Below are positions 1 to 12,968 of a DNA stretch of 64,000 nucleotides, piece by piece. A program made the translations under genes and the position numbers. The notes beneath the pieces are model-generated. The model was not told the DNA's origin. It ran no database searches and saw nothing but the letters and a program-made list of their open reading frames with translations. The stretch's first letter is position 1; the number at the start of each line of letters is the position of its first letter. This stretch comes from Halictus rubicundus (taxonomy: Eukaryota; Arthropoda; Insecta; Hymenoptera; Halictidae): the NCBI RefSeq assembly GCF_050948215.1, contig NC_135152.1, positions 8,528,310 to 8,592,309 on the forward strand. Reading direction: 5' to 3'.

Positions 1-2060
1 CGTTCCACGTTGCCAGCCAGTCGGCCGAGTCCGACCTGGTCCCGTTTCCCCGGCGCGCGTCCCCGCTCGGCCGCGCGCGAGAGGAGAGGAAAGAAAAACT
101 TGCGCGATGAAATTGCGATTTCACCGTGCCGCCACGGTGTCGGTAAATATTTACCTGTCAGGCGGCTGGCTGTTCGTTTCCCTCCGGTCGCTTCTGCTCT
201 TTAATTAACACCCGTTGTCCCTCTCTCCTTTTGCGATCTTCCCTCTCTCCGCCGGCGTGTTACCGCGGCACTTCACGCTCGGAGGATCCGCGGCGTCGCG
301 CGTCGAGTACGCGGCCACATAGCAGAGAGTCTTTTCGCGTTTCGGCGCGTGTATCACGCTGTTTCCACCGTCTTCTTCCCCTCGATCGCGACGCAACGAG
401 AGTTGAGCTCCTTCCGGGAGGTTCGATCCGGATCGAACGACGATATAATCTTGCGCCGCGGAACGACTATACCTGTCACCAGTTTTCACCCTATCGACCC
501 GTCTCGCTCGTCAAGACTCCGGCGGGACACGGCTACGCGGCGTTTTGCGACGCGTCCGAACGATCGTCGGCGTGACACACGCGTGCACCGCGGGTAAACG
601 ACCCTCCTCCCGACTTCCGGCGTGACGGCCCGCGGCGCTAATGGACTCTAATGGATCGCGGATCCGTGGGAAAAAAGTTTGGTCGGTTGCTCGGAAATCG
701 AACGAACCGGACACCGCCGTCGAGGGGCCGAGTTTCAATGGAGTATCTGGATTCACCTGGACAGGTTCCACCTGGGCAGAACCACTGGGCACGTCCTAAC
801 GATCTCGAGGGTTTCGTCGTCGGCTAAGCTCTACGCACTACACATCCAACACTCTCTAGGTCGCCACAACACTGCGCACTTTTATAAATCCAGCGTGGAG
901 CTCTTCATTGTCCGGAGGTCGCTGTCCGGCATGCTTAGGGGACGCGCATTGTTTCAGAGACGATCCCGGAACGGACGTCGCGCTGGCAGAGTCGTTGGAA
1001 CAACGTGTTCTCGATGGCAGTCGGAAGGAGGTTTGCCGGACATTCCGCGGTCACGGTGACCGGCGAGCGGCGAGTCGTGGGTCGGTTCGCATCGCGTCAC
1101 GTCGCGGGTACCGGGTCCACACTGACGGGTCGACGACGAAGACGACGGCGGCCACGACGACGAGATACGTCTCCGGAGACGAAGGCTCGGCACGCGAGTT
1201 CGCCGGCCGACTGAAGCACGGTTCGACTGTCGCGTCGGCCGACCCCGAACCCGAAACTCGCCTGTTCGTCCTCTTCGTCCAACTCGATCCGCCATCTCGT
1301 TCGGTTCCCCATGAGGTGGCCGAGGGTGGCACGGGGTAAAGAGGGCATAAACAGAGACCGCCAGGGGAGGGATGCCGGGAGAGGGTGGTGCGCCTGCGCC
1401 AGGTGAATCAGCCGACGAGACTCTCTTCCTTCTACTTTATGCCTGACACTCGCGCTACTCCTGCGCTCTGCTTGTGCAGGTGAAACGGATACGGGGGAGG
1501 GGGGAGAAAAAAAATGCCAAGTGTCTTTTTTAACCTTTCTTTCTTTCGCGTACGACCAGCCGAAGAGACCCTCCTCGCCTGGCGATGACCGGTCTCTTGC
1601 ATGGTCGCGCGGCTGTGTGTTTCGAGGGATACGTAAGTTACGATACTCGGCGACCGGCCAAACTCCCGAGCACTCTAATCGATTAAAGTATTAACACTAT
1701 GGTAGCTCGCCGCTAGTCGGGTTTTGTGTTTCTTTGTGCCACGACGACGCGACCGTGGATCCAGTTATTACTGCCAGTCGAATGCGAGGACGAGGGTCGT
1801 ACGGACGACGCGTATGCCGATGTGCTCGCCGATACCACCGAGTGATTACACTTATTACCGCGGGCACGGTGGTTTGTAATTGGTCCGGGTGACGTAACAC
1901 GAGTGACTGGAACGATTCGCGCGAGAGATAACCGACGAAGAAAATTGTTTTCTCGAAAATGTCGAAACTCGTTTCGAGAACGTAGGCTTGACAGTTAGGG
2001 GGTAGGCCGTGGGATCGTCAGGCGACGTGGACGTTCTGATGCGTTACGAGAAACGGAACA
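1..2060. other. GC-rich, CpG-dense non-coding segment
   Basis: All frames here are short and mutually overlapping, and none resembles a known protein. CpG is very frequent (runs of cgcg, tcgcg). A TATA-like TTTTATAAATC lies near 879 and a donor-like GTAAGT near 1634, so an upstream promoter or first exon cannot be excluded, but no exon can be defined. Base composition falls sharply after about 2060. Confidence 0.6.
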
Positions 2061-2624
2061 AATTAATTTTTTCCCTTATCGGGAACGGCACCGCACGAAA
2101 TGCCAATCATCGACGGAACTTTGCGAGCCTCCGCTTTGAGGGGCAATTTCACCCCCTGAACCTGTCTATACGTCGATGAAGAAATACATGTGAAATGTTT
2201 TTGGCTGAAGTATAAATTTATGTACAAAGTTTCATGAAAATTGGTGATTCGCGTGTAGATGATGCTGCTTGTTGGCAACTTTAATAATTGAGAATTGTGT
2301 AACAGTATTCTTAAACTCATCTGGTATTTATGCTGTTTTATATTTTATCTACTGACTGTTGGAGTAAATGCACGAAATCCGAAGCTGAAAGTGTGTCTGT
2401 TATTTATTAAACGTGTGATAAATCAGTAAAAACTTGTATTTGTATTTCTTATTCTTTATAAATCACCTTGAGATTTTTTACTCGTTTCTTGCTTTCATAA
2501 TTACTGAAAGAGAAGAGTGCTTTTATAGGAAATTAATAAATTAATTTACATGTATACTGTGATAACAGTTAATTTATGTCTGAATTAATGTACTTTCGTA
2601 ATTTATATGAGAGAATACAAATAA
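2061..2624. other. AT-rich unique stretch
   Basis: No coding frame, inverted repeat or microsatellite stands out. It leads directly into the repeat block at 2625. Confidence 0.5.
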
Positions 2625-2836
2625 TGTAGCCGTTTTATATTTTTAATATTAACGTGTACAATAATAAAAAATATGTGTTAAAATGTTTACTATTTACTTC
2701 TAATAATATTTGTGAAGTTAAAAATTATATTTTGTTGCATATTGTTTGGTTTATATCGTTAAAAGATGCAAAATACTGTACTTATAAGTAGAGATGCATT
2801 AAGTAGAAATAGCGCGCAATGGTCAGACACACTAGT
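2625..2836 (+). repeat. Dispersed repeat E, copy 1
   Basis: This AT-rich block aligns with 4963-5206 in the same orientation. The two share the order GTTTTATA, ATTAACG, TAATAATATTT, ATTATATTTTG and the 3' landmark AAGTAGAAATAGC followed by CAGACAC and CTAGT. The copies have diverged considerably but keep spacing. A short direct repeat, ACTAGTTCGCT twice, follows at about 2831-2853. There is no coding frame and no inverted end, so the element class is unknown. Confidence 0.6.
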
Positions 2837-2853
2837 TCGCTACTAGTTCGCTA

Positions 2854-4130
2854 TATACAGTATTTAAAAAAAAATGTACAACAGTAAGATTTCCCCTAAT
2901 ATTTTATTACGTCTAGCAATAGATATTTTTAGGCTTACCATCTCCCTAAATTGAGCCCGTAGGTGATAAATAAAATTTCTTTTGCAACACCGGCAACAAT
3001 TCAAATATATCAATGCCCATACATTCCAACCATCCATTTCGCATTACATAAATAAAATTTTTTCACATTCATCATTTTGCTTCATAAAACTATCATACAT
3101 CAAGGGGACGTAACGTACACACCCAGCCAAGGTTCACCTAACAAATCTCCATTCCAACAGACACAGACTTGCGTCTTGCATGTCATAAATTATTACATAT
3201 ATATAAGTTTCAATTTGCGGACTTAACAAACTCATTCACAGGACGAATCCAAACCCCCGGATCGATAAAACCAGCGCAGTCTACCATTCAAATTGTGTAA
3301 CCTCGCAAACATTCTGCCGCAAGACGAAAAAAACAGTAAGAAACAAAGAAATTGAGCTCCTGTTTCGCGCATTCAAAAGCCGAAAGGCGTTCCAAACATT
3401 CGAATATCGGTTTCAAATTATTTCCAATGAACAAAACGACGAGCGAACCCGTTACGCGAGTTAAGCTGGACTCGATATACCCGAGTCCCGATAATTCCAT
3501 TTCGCCCGATCAGATTCGAACAAACGAAAGGGGAACGAGACGAAAAAAAAAATAGAACGAACGAGAAAGGATAAATAATTCCCTCGCGATTCTTACGGGA
3601 ATGAAACTCGGGGGGTAGAACGAGGCCGTTGCTTCTCATCGGTGCCCCGTATAAGCGTATTAATCGCGTTCAATGGCGTTGGACGTCGACGAACGGTACC
3701 TAAACGCGTTACGCGAAATCAATTCAAGGTGTGTACATATGTACACGCGACGAGAAAGAAGACGGGATTTTATGCGGGTGTTCTTGTTCACAATGACATT
3801 TTCGTTTCCAATTATTCGACATTTTTTTCAGAAGCATTATTCAACTTTTTGCACCAGAATCGTGCACACACACGCGCACACATTTTTTTCAAAAGTAAAA
3901 ACAAATCCTCTCTCTACAGATCAGACTCACCGAACAGAACTGCTAGTGTAACGTGAGATGTTAATAAAGACGGGCTCTTACCTGTAACAAAAAGATAAAC
4001 GGACAATTGTAAATTTTATATTTTAGACAGTACGAAATGCTAGAGAAAAGAGTAAAAAATCGTTTCCTATGTTAGTTTATATCACAGTGAAACGTAGGAT
4101 AAATAGAAACAATAGAAAAATTATTTTTCA
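2854..4130. other. AT-rich stretch with no recognised gene
   Basis: Short frames at 3288-3555 and 3642-3956 overlap on both strands and show no family signature. A small CA-type run occurs near 3870. Nothing else is recognisable. Confidence 0.5.
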
Positions 4131-4690
4131 TTGTTCTTTACGATGAGGATGGAACGTCCCGCGAACGAACGACGGAATCGAGTTGAACAGTCAACGATAT
4201 TACGATATACCATCGATGCGCCGTCGCTCGGCACAATATCTTGAAACGAAGTCGGGATGCACGAGCGTCGCGCCTCCAATTAATTAACGTCAACCACGAT
4301 AAATCAATCGAATCGTTGTTCTCAACGCAGTCAACGGTTTTCCGCGGGTAAACCGCAGAATCTCAGTTCCGCTTCCCCGTCTCCGCACAGTCGACTACCC
4401 TTTTCACCCCCCCCCCCCACCATAGACCCCCTTACACCCCCACGACCTCCCCCTCCAACCCCTCGAATCGCTCTCCGCAGCCGCCTAACCGTGGCCCAAG
4501 TCGGTGTCGACGATTCGATGTGGGAAATCAATCACCCCCGAAACCACTTCCTGGAAACTTCGAGAGCGCGTTACGCCCGGCCCGAAGCGGATCGGAGCGG
4601 AGCGGAGCCGAGCGATCGAGATTCTTCCGAGTAGTGATCCTGCCCCGTGTTCCGACCGCTTTGACGAACGCATGACGAAGTAAAGCGATA
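4131..4690. other. GC-rich patch with C-tracts
   Basis: The patch holds a run of twelve C at about 4407-4418 followed by further C4-C5 runs up to about 4465. The complementary strand is therefore G-tract rich and could form a G-quadruplex. No coding signature is seen. Confidence 0.5.
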
Positions 4691-4904
4691 CAAGTACCAG
4701 CTCTGATTATGTCGAATTCATCAGTTCAGTTCAATTTACATCAGTTCAGGAGCCAGCAATTTACCTATTATTGCACTCCAAACAATTTGACTATACTTCG
4801 TAAACGTTCGAAAAACAGATCAGAAGATGAGTGTATGATAAACATAGACATAAACATTCTTTTCTGTAAGTACGATTAGGAGTGCGAATGTAGCTATTTA
4901 ACTG

Positions 4905-5022
4905 TTAGTGTAACTGTTTTATACTTTTAATAGTGTTCCGTGGTATTAATTAGTATGTGAGTGCTATTGTGACTGTTTTATACTTCCAGTACTGCTCCAT
5001 GGCATTAACGCGTATAATAATA
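4905..5022 (+). repeat. 59-bp tandem duplication at the head of repeat E copy 2
   Basis: ACTGTTTTATACTT occurs at 4913 and again at 4972, each followed by a diverged GTGTTCCGTGGTATTAA or CTGCTCCATGGCATTAA block. The period is 59 bp over about two units. Confidence 0.55.
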
Positions 5023-5206
5023 ATAAAATACATGTCAAAATGTTCATTCTTTATTTTTAATAATATTTATAACATTAACCATTATATTTTGGTCTATAAT
5101 GTTCGGTTCCTATCGTTGGAATATTCAAAATGTTACAGGTAGAGAAAAATGTTATCGGTAGAGGCGCGCTAAGTAGAAATAGCACGCAATAGTCAGACAC
5201 GCTAGT
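4963..5206 (+). repeat. Dispersed repeat E, copy 2
   Basis: Homologue of 2625-2836 in the same orientation, about 2.3 kb away. The best-conserved part is the 3' end: AAGTAGAAATAGCACGCAAT, then GTCAGACAC and GCTAGT. An A-family element lies 165 bp downstream. Confidence 0.6.
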
Positions 5207-5371
5207 CTATCGAATTAAGAAATACCAATAGAGAGAAAATATTCAAAGTCTGATCTCTCGGAAACGAATCTCGACGAATGTTCATGTTTCTTACACTTGG
5301 CATTTACAAATAATAGAATTATTAAACAAACTTATTGTTGGGTATCAAAGTAAGCATCGTTCTAATTATAA

Positions 5372-5549
5372 TACAGTGATTTCTCGAGCTATGTCAACCA
5401 CACGGGTCCTGCTAGCGTCATGTATCGTCCAGGAGACATGTTTACACTCCTCGGCGCCCGAGGCCTCTCCTCCTACCCCGCGGTAGTGGGGATAATTCCG
5501 CGACGTTTATCATCCAGGCCTTGGCGACATATACAGAGAAATCACTGTA
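5372..5549 (-). mobile_element. Family A MITE, copy 1
   Basis: Starts TACAGTGATTTCTCGAG and ends GAGAAATCACTGTA, so both ends carry the family inverted repeat and a TA flank. Orientation is reverse: the CAACCACACGGGTC arm comes first and the CATCCAGGCCTTGGCGACAT arm last. The block that normally reads CGAGCTTCGCGGCCCC is deleted, giving about 175 bp instead of about 210. The GTAAACA motif is present as TGTTTAC near 5440. Confidence 0.85.
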
Positions 5550-7249
5550 TTGATTTCATTATGAAATAGGATTTTTTATGGCATACTTGCTCGGTGCTGT
5601 GCACAGATGTCGCCCCGGAAGGGTTAAAGCGATACGAGTCCATGCACCCCAGATTATTTCGAATTTTAAGTGGTTTCGACAGGTTTAAGTGGTACAGCGA
5701 GTTATTACCGCCACGGATTTCGTCGGATAACGATGAGGATCGTCGGGGATCGTCTTACAACGCTCGGACGGAGGACGGATTTTTGCATAGAAGCGGAAAA
5801 CGCGGGGGTGATTAAAAGGATTAAAATAGATCCACCGGGTACCCGTGAAAACGACCGACTGCCCGGCCCTTATGATCCGGATCGGATCGTTAAAATATTC
5901 CTCAATGTGCTCCGCCGCGGTGATACCGGTGTCAGAATAACGATCAGGGGAGTGGCGGATTGCATTTACGATTCATGACAAAATGGCTTTACGCGGTGCG
6001 GACAGTTGGTAGAACCTTTTGTAAATTTTTCATCTCGATGGTGAATAATTAGGTACTCCATTGGTTTCGTTACTTATTTATTTATTGCATGAGGGGAAGG
6101 TCTGCTTCGGTCAGGGAAATTTTCTTTGCGAATGATGTTTGCGCCGAGGTTATGCGAACGAACGAATTATGCAGGGTGCAATTCTGAATATGAACCATTT
6201 TTTTGGAAAATTTGATTTGTCCGTTTCCAATTTGGATTTCATTTTGCACCGAGATGTCGCGACATTTAGATCATTATGAAGTATTTCCTATGACACTAAC
6301 TATTTAATATGTTACGAAGACAATATACTATCACTGTACTTACTATAAGGAAAATAATAACATATACACGTACCGGATTGCGCGTAACACTTCAAAGGAG
6401 TATTCACATCCTAAACATTCTACATAAACCGAAATGCACTTTCTGAAAATGAGAATACTCGCTGGAACACAGTTAAGCATATTAAACTGTATTCAATATA
6501 GTTAACATTATACACACTATAAGTCGAGTGTGTAATGTAGGTTAAATTGCACGAACATGCAATTTCGGTAATGCACACTCTATTCTACGTAATCGAATGT
6601 AACCCAAAGTGGTCCCTAATGACTGTAAAGCTGATGCGACATTAAATAAACAAATTAAACAAATTTTCTCGTAAAGTTAAGATCTACCGTCCGTATAATC
6701 ACCGATCACAGTTTTTCAAATTATTGTCCTTATCGTTGTTAATGGTGAGTGGTGGTAATAATACAAATAAGTGTCTATTAACTCATTTTAATTATGAAAC
6801 CCTCATCACATTCGCCTTGCACGAAAGTTTAATAGTTTGTCAAATTTTAGGTGAATACATTTTTCATGCATATCCAAAACTGTCGAATAGATTTCAATAA
6901 ATCGATTACATTAGAATACAGGTTCGCTTAATCATAAATTACAAACAAACTGCAACCATTTTTAACAGTTTTTTATGCATAGTGTCGGCAAGCGAGCGCG
7001 AAAAAAATCGCGGAGCGATATTTTTACGTACGTGCAATATCTCGGAAATCGCCGAAAAATCACGTGTATATTTGCATCGTTGAATTTGCATTCAAACAAA
7101 CTTACGAAATATGTGTAGCGCCATTCAGAATTGACCATTCATCAATCCTTATCACAATTTTGCTATTTGTCAACAAGAACACACGAAACATTTTAGAAAT
7201 AAATTGCACGAAGAAGTGATACCCTAACATACCCTAAAATGATCGCAAG
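5550..7249. other. Mostly AT-rich non-coding stretch
   Basis: The segment 5600-5980 is moderately GC-rich with two overlapping plus frames (5594-5815, 5670-5978) that match nothing I know. The rest has no feature I can support. Confidence 0.45.
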
Positions 7250-7335
7250 AGTACGGATTTTTATGCAAAACAAACATTTCAAGGTATATAGACGTTCGTT
7301 TCTTTTCTTAATAATTCTAATAAATTGGATAAATG
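7250..7335 (+). repeat. Family B repeat, diverged copy
   Basis: Contains GTACGGATTTTTATGCAAAA, close to the B core, then about 35 bp later TTTCTTTTCTTAATAATTCT and AATAAATTGG. The same downstream block recurs after the B copy at 41765, which supports B being a unit longer than its core. Confidence 0.5.
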
Positions 7336-8180
7336 ATCACAGACTGTTTTCAGATTTTTCCACGCGAGGAGACAGGAGTTCAAAGATCGACAATTTTTTT
7401 ATTATAATTCAGTGTTCCTTTAATTTCGTGGGCAAATGTGTACCGTGGAGGCACGGTTCGTGGCACCTTGATTTTTCTTATCGATAAGCAGCGGGGAGCC
7501 AAGACGGGACAACCGTGGCGTTTGGGATCCGTCGGGTGACGCGCGTTGCGGTGGTCATTGAGTACGAACAATAACAATAATCGAGATAACGCACGCAACG
7601 CTACGCCGCGAGATCCGTTTAACCACGGCCAAATTGCCAATATTATCAGTTATCGGATTATTACGGCAAATTGTTCGGGTTTGCCTTTACCGACTAGCCT
7701 ACATACCCCCTCCCTCTCCCCCTCGCCCACATCCCTACGGCCCGATCCGCTCTGTTTCTCGCTCGCGCCCCCGTTTCCCGTCTCCCTTTTGCGCGCTTGT
7801 TCTCGAACGACCCTCGCCCATCTGTCTCCCTCTTTCATACCCGCAGAAGCGTACTCGACGCCGCGACCAGGTGCACCATCGTTCGCCTAAGCGTACAGTA
7901 AATTCCAACTTAGCCGAACTCTATACACAAGCCCCGCGCAGAAATGTGACGCTGCCAGTCCGCGGCCGGGGAAAAGTGAACGGAGAGTAGGAGAAAGAGA
8001 GAACAGAGAGAGAGAGGGGGAGAGAGAGAGAGAGAGCAGCGACGGCTTCGAAATACAATATGTGCTCTTTTACACAACGGCGCTCGGAAGTTTTGGAAGT
8101 CTGAGTTTCTCGCGCGTGCCGTCGGAACGTTTGTACGCGATTTGGCGGGATTGTTACAGTGTCAAATGCCAATGAGGTCT
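7336..8180. other. GC-rich patch with GA microsatellite
   Basis: A pyrimidine-rich section (7690-7850) is followed by a GA-rich microsatellite at about 7991-8036. Frames on both strands (7546-7990) reflect this low complexity and are not convincing genes. Confidence 0.5.
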
Positions 8181-8325
8181 GATTGAAACAGCCAAGACTG
8201 TCCCATTCATCTTCAGCACATTGTTCTCCCGCGGAAATCTTGAAGGCGTAGGGTAAATGTGCCTTACTTCGGTCCTTAGAGGGACGGACTCCGTGAAAAT
8301 AATTTGCTGAAAAGTAAGAAATGTC

Positions 8326-8400
8326 TACAGTAGAACCTCGCTGGTTGCAACTTGGTTCGAGTACTCGTTTGTCGCACACTCGAACATTATCGCACACGCG
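8326..8400 (+). mobile_element. Pogo/Tigger-like element end (unpaired)
   Basis: Reads TA then CAGTAGAACCTCGCTGGTTG and continues with a TTCGAGTACTCG stretch. Ends starting CAGTAGAACCTCG after a TA are typical of pogo/Tigger-class elements. I found no matching opposite end in the neighbourhood, so this is a fragment. It abuts the decayed mariner transposase at 8470-8897. Confidence 0.5.
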
Positions 8401-8469
8401 AAAATTATCTTAAAGGACCTGGTGCACTGTGGATAATCTCCGAAATTTGATAACCGATCAATTGAAAAC

Positions 8470-8897
8470 AGTTGCAAGGGTTTCAGCATTGTTTCCAGGG
8501 AGCACCATTTCGGAGAGTTCATTTTCCATCGGACGACAACATTTTCATGTTCTTTTTTATACACGGCTATTATACAAAGAGGTTTTATGAAATCTCATTA
8601 CACGAAGTCGCTTTTTGTCGTGAACGCATCACAATGGAATATTTTGACGACATCCGAACAATTTCGGCGAGGATTTGAATGCATGTATTCATGCAATTCG
8701 TCATCTCTGGTTACAGACGGCCACCCTAAACGAGGTTCGCCTTTCAGCGATTCATTGCCTTCCTTAAACCGTTTGAATAATTTTTACACTGCTCCCTCGC
8801 TAACAGAAGCTTCCTCGCACACGTGAGCAATGCGCTTTGCTGCATTCGCTGCTGTAGGTACATAATTAAATTCGTGAAGAATGAAAGCAACAACAAC
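8470..8897 (-). pseudogene. Decayed mariner transposase (N-terminal part)
   Basis: Read from 8897 leftwards, one frame gives the pattern AFILHEFNYVPTAANAAKRI, then KLFKRFKEGNESLKGEPR, LGWPSVTRDDELHEYM and HSNPRR. This is the layout of the paired helix-turn-helix DNA-binding region of mariner transposases: the conserved F-(K/R)-x-G-(N/D)-x-S-L-x-x-E-P-R block with the G-x-P-S-V-x-x-D-x-L continuation. A TAA stop interrupts the frame before KLFKRF, and TAA-TGA follows near 8600. Degenerate sequence reading NVVVRWKMNSPKW follows to about 8474. The catalytic DDD residues are not recognisable. It is a dead transposon copy, and its own inverted ends were not found. Confidence 0.75.
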
Positions 8898-11800
8898 TGG
8901 ACAAAACTTTCTATTGGCATCACTTTTGTACACTAGATTTGCGAATTCATATTTAGAAAATTCAATTTTTAGTGTTGAAAGAAATACACGAACTTTTTCC
9001 TCAAAGAGTACTCCTTAAATCTTGATGAATTCCGTGAATGATTCTTCTATATTTCTGCACACTATTACAGTGTATCTCTTGTCAAATTCTTATCATTGAT
9101 TGATCTACTTGAATACTTAGTTTTATGTAAAATGGTGATTTTCTTAAAGGAAAAATTAATTCTCCAAAAAACCTGTGGATCTGTTCTATTATCTTGAAAT
9201 TAGCCTTCCTACAATTTTTATTGTATAAAGATAAAGTCTTATGAGAATGACCGAGATTTTTAAATAAACACAATCTGAACATTTCAAGACACACGTTCTA
9301 ACGCATCTCAATTTCTTTTCTATCGTTCAGCAATCCACTAACTGCAGCAACAAAGAGCCCCGTTTCCATAACCACACCAATTTGAAAATTGATTACAGGT
9401 TAATCGTATTTAAACCGTTCATTATCGTCCCTTATTGACTTATTAACTTTCCGCGTAAAACCATCACGATCCATGTATAAGTCATGAGACTGTGAACATT
9501 TTAACCCCCCACCGCCTGCAATTTATATGCACGCAATCATGCTCAAACATACAATTTAATTTCCCCCAACACGACGTACATGATTAATTATAATTTGTCG
9601 GGTGATTAATGATAACGTAGCAATAGAGATGGAATCCATTATGTTGTACAGATTGTATTACAAATAGCGGTGCAACGAACGAACAAAAATATCCCCTTGC
9701 ATGAAAAAAGAAAAAAAAGGAGCAAACAAGTTTCCTATTCCGTAAAACCACATTTTTAAAAACGAATTAACTCCTTTACTTCGATACCGATGTTGCACAA
9801 AAAGTTCGAGACATTTACGAAGATTATTGACGCTAAAGAACGGAAAACTAGATAAAGGTCGCAATGCAATATACATATTACAGTGTCAAACTTTAGTCAG
9901 ATAAAGTCTTAGCAACTCGCGCGAAAACTTTCGAACTCAACGTACACAATTCACCTATGCAACGCGGACACGAGGTACAGGTGGAACGTCTACGATCTAC
10001 GTGTGCACGTACACACGCACACACACACAGAGGCGTGCGCACATCGTTGTTACACGCGCAACGCGATCATAGCACGCTAAGTCTGAAATATAGACATTGC
10101 CGATGCCGATGCCGATGCCGGTCTTCGAGTCCGTAACGTTCTACGGGGACCGTTCCTCCTTACGCCAGTTTACCGCCGAAACTTTCCGAGTCCTCTATCC
10201 AAATCTTTGGAGCACCTGATTTAACGTTTTCTGAATCGACCACGTAACCGCGCCACGGGTATTGGTCGCCGGGACGCAAATTTCGCACGTAGGGCTTGCA
10301 TAAATTTTCGATCGCTCCCCGATATCACGTATCTTTCGATATCTTTCTGGGTCACTGCGGATATCACCGGCGTGCAAAAACATCCGCATTGTTGTATAGA
10401 GAAAACGCTCGAATATTGATACGCGTGCACGGGAAGATCGCGATCGTATTTCATAAACCGGCCCGATAACGGGATCGTCGCAAAACTTTCACGAGAATCC
10501 TTAAATTCTACGTTCTCGCGACAGCATTAGCTACCGGCTGTCCTGCGAGTTCTAACCGTAAGACCGTGATAGCGATCGTCCCTTTACGTATGGCAGCGTA
10601 AAAACTGTCTAGTAAAAACGTCCTCAGTATGGAAAGCACATAACAATTTTCAATGTAAGAGAGCTGTCGTCGCGTTCGGCGATTTATCGTGAAATCGACA
10701 AGCATGTCCCCGTATACCCTCTAAAATTTGACACTTAATTTTAATTCGAAAATTGACAGAGCGAAAGAAACGAGTCGAAAGAAGTCGTAACACATAGTTT
10801 GTTCAACTTTCGTTCTCGAGAAAAATGAGTTTGGAGACAGGCACGAAGTAGAATTGGTTGGTCGTGATCAGACTGATATTTTGTATAGAAGCACACTCTT
10901 TACATTTCGAATCGACTCAGTTTGATTTCATTCATAAGAAATTCGCAGCATTCACAGTGAATTTATATTGTTCATCGCTTTTTACGTTTATAACCTCAAA
11001 TGACCTTGAATGACTATATCGTTGAAATTGTCGCGAAAAGGGCTACAATCGTAGGGGTTCAAAAATATGTGCTTCCATTTAAAAAAAAACTAAGTTGACC
11101 TTCAGATCTCCTAAGCATCTCCACCTAAAAAAGAGTTATTTACACCACGTAATGGGCCCCTCGAAACCAAATGAATTTTGTCCGAAACGTTTGTTCCTAT
11201 CTCAAAAAATGTAGCAGTTATTCGGGTGGCTTCTCCCTGCGGGGTGCCCCACCCTGGACATATAAATTTAAGTGATTGTAAATAATGTTCTCGCGTTTAT
11301 CAGACCCGTTAATGCTACCAAGTCGAATTTTTAGAGTTACGTAACGCCGTTCGAAACGATGTCCATCGTTTCGTCGCTTGCCGTTGATGTTTGTAGTGAT
11401 AAAGGAATTGTTGCATGTAATTGGAGCGAGAAGAGCTTATAAAATCGGCTGTAAAACGAATCGACGAGGGGCAGTTCGTCGCGCGTCGCTATTTATAGCA
11501 TTGTAACGATACTCCGTCGACAACGTATCATTTGGCCTTGATAACAAATTGTTTCGCGGCACTTCCCACGTTTATCTAACTTCACGGAGGGGACGCGGAC
11601 GACGCGGCCGGTCGCAAAAATGAATATACAATGATACGACAACGGCGACGATCATTAATATACCGTCCGGGAAATCATGCTCTCGATCTTCCGTCGACAG
11701 TACACGCCGGAGATCCATTAAAGCAATTTATTTATCGTGACGCATAATTATTTACTATCTACATCTGGAAAACTTCAACGGCCTCGAAACGATGGGCTCC

Positions 11801-12968
11801 CGCGTCCGTGCACAAACGACCGAGTAAGCTGTTGCGTCGGGACATTATTTCAACGATGCTATTCACCGGATAAATGATAGTGTGCGTTTACAATACGACA
11901 ATTCAATCCGCGCTGGCTAGCCCACAATTTTCATTTTTTTTTTTTTTTTTATGGAACAGTTTCTATGTATTCACGAACTTGAGTATTGTTATTTCAAGTG
12001 TATGGTGCGAGGAAATATTACGACTACATTGATTAGGAATGTGCGGGGAAACTTTTGATTTTGTACAATGAAAATCTAGATTAAATGCAAGCGCTAATTT
12101 CAAAGCACTTTAATTAGAACCGTCCTAGAATTTTGCCGATCTTATCAGAGTAGAAGCGTAATTTAGTAGCTGGTGGATAACGATAATATTTATGATACCA
12201 TACAACTTTGAACGGCACAAAGCATTCCGTAATTTGCGAAACGAATCGTTATTTAATTGAAGCTTTCGAGCCTAACAATTTCAGTCGTCGCGGTTTTATT
12301 AACGCTAACTGTGGCTGTCACTGTAAACTGAACAAGAGAAAAATAACACTTATCTTTATTTTAACATGTGTTATGTGTAATATTGCAACATTTTCGCGTT
12401 CAACACACTGAAACTGTTTCGGCGATGAAGATTTATTATTTCTTGTAGAACTTGTCGTTGTTTCTGTCGTTTTAGCGCACAATATTCGCGACTTACAAAG
12501 GCTTACTCCACAACGTGTTCGTAAACGACGCGATACACTTTTGACAATTAAGTTTGAGATCACTACAAAGCATGCTTACTGCATTAAAGCAGTATCAGCG
12601 GAAAGTCAAACCTTCGGAACTTCCAAAATTGATGGCGCATCTTCGTATAACCTGTCTCTGCTACGGATACACGGTACTTTATAAAATGGCGTCGATTTCA
12701 AGACACTTGTGCTGTGTAAACTGTCTTGCATACAAATTTCATTTGGATTCTGATGTTTGCAATCATAATTAATCAAGACAGATGCTTTTGAGAATTTCAT
12801 GGCAGCCGTGCGGCTAAATCTATTAAAATCCTTGTGCATTCCTTTGGAATCAACGCTAATTTTATTGGACTTAATATAAACAGCTGGTGATCTGATCTGG
12901 CTCCTAAAAAATTAGAATTTAGGTGATACTTGACGCTAACTGAAAAATAAGTAAAATAGAAAAAGCAT
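8898..12968. other. Long stretch without recognisable genes
   Basis: Mixed composition. Small items are a CA-rich run near 10008-10032, (GATGCC)n at about 10099-10120, a 17-T run at 11934-11950, and a GC hairpin-like GGGTGGC...GCCCCACCC at about 11225-11255 that may be the end of an old DNA transposon. Open frames (9082-9294, 9658-9876, 10195-10705, 12208-12839) are short and unrecognised. Confidence 0.45.

Noticed and set aside
879..900. TATA-like box TTTTATAAATC
   Set aside because: No transcript, initiator or downstream coding frame supports a promoter.
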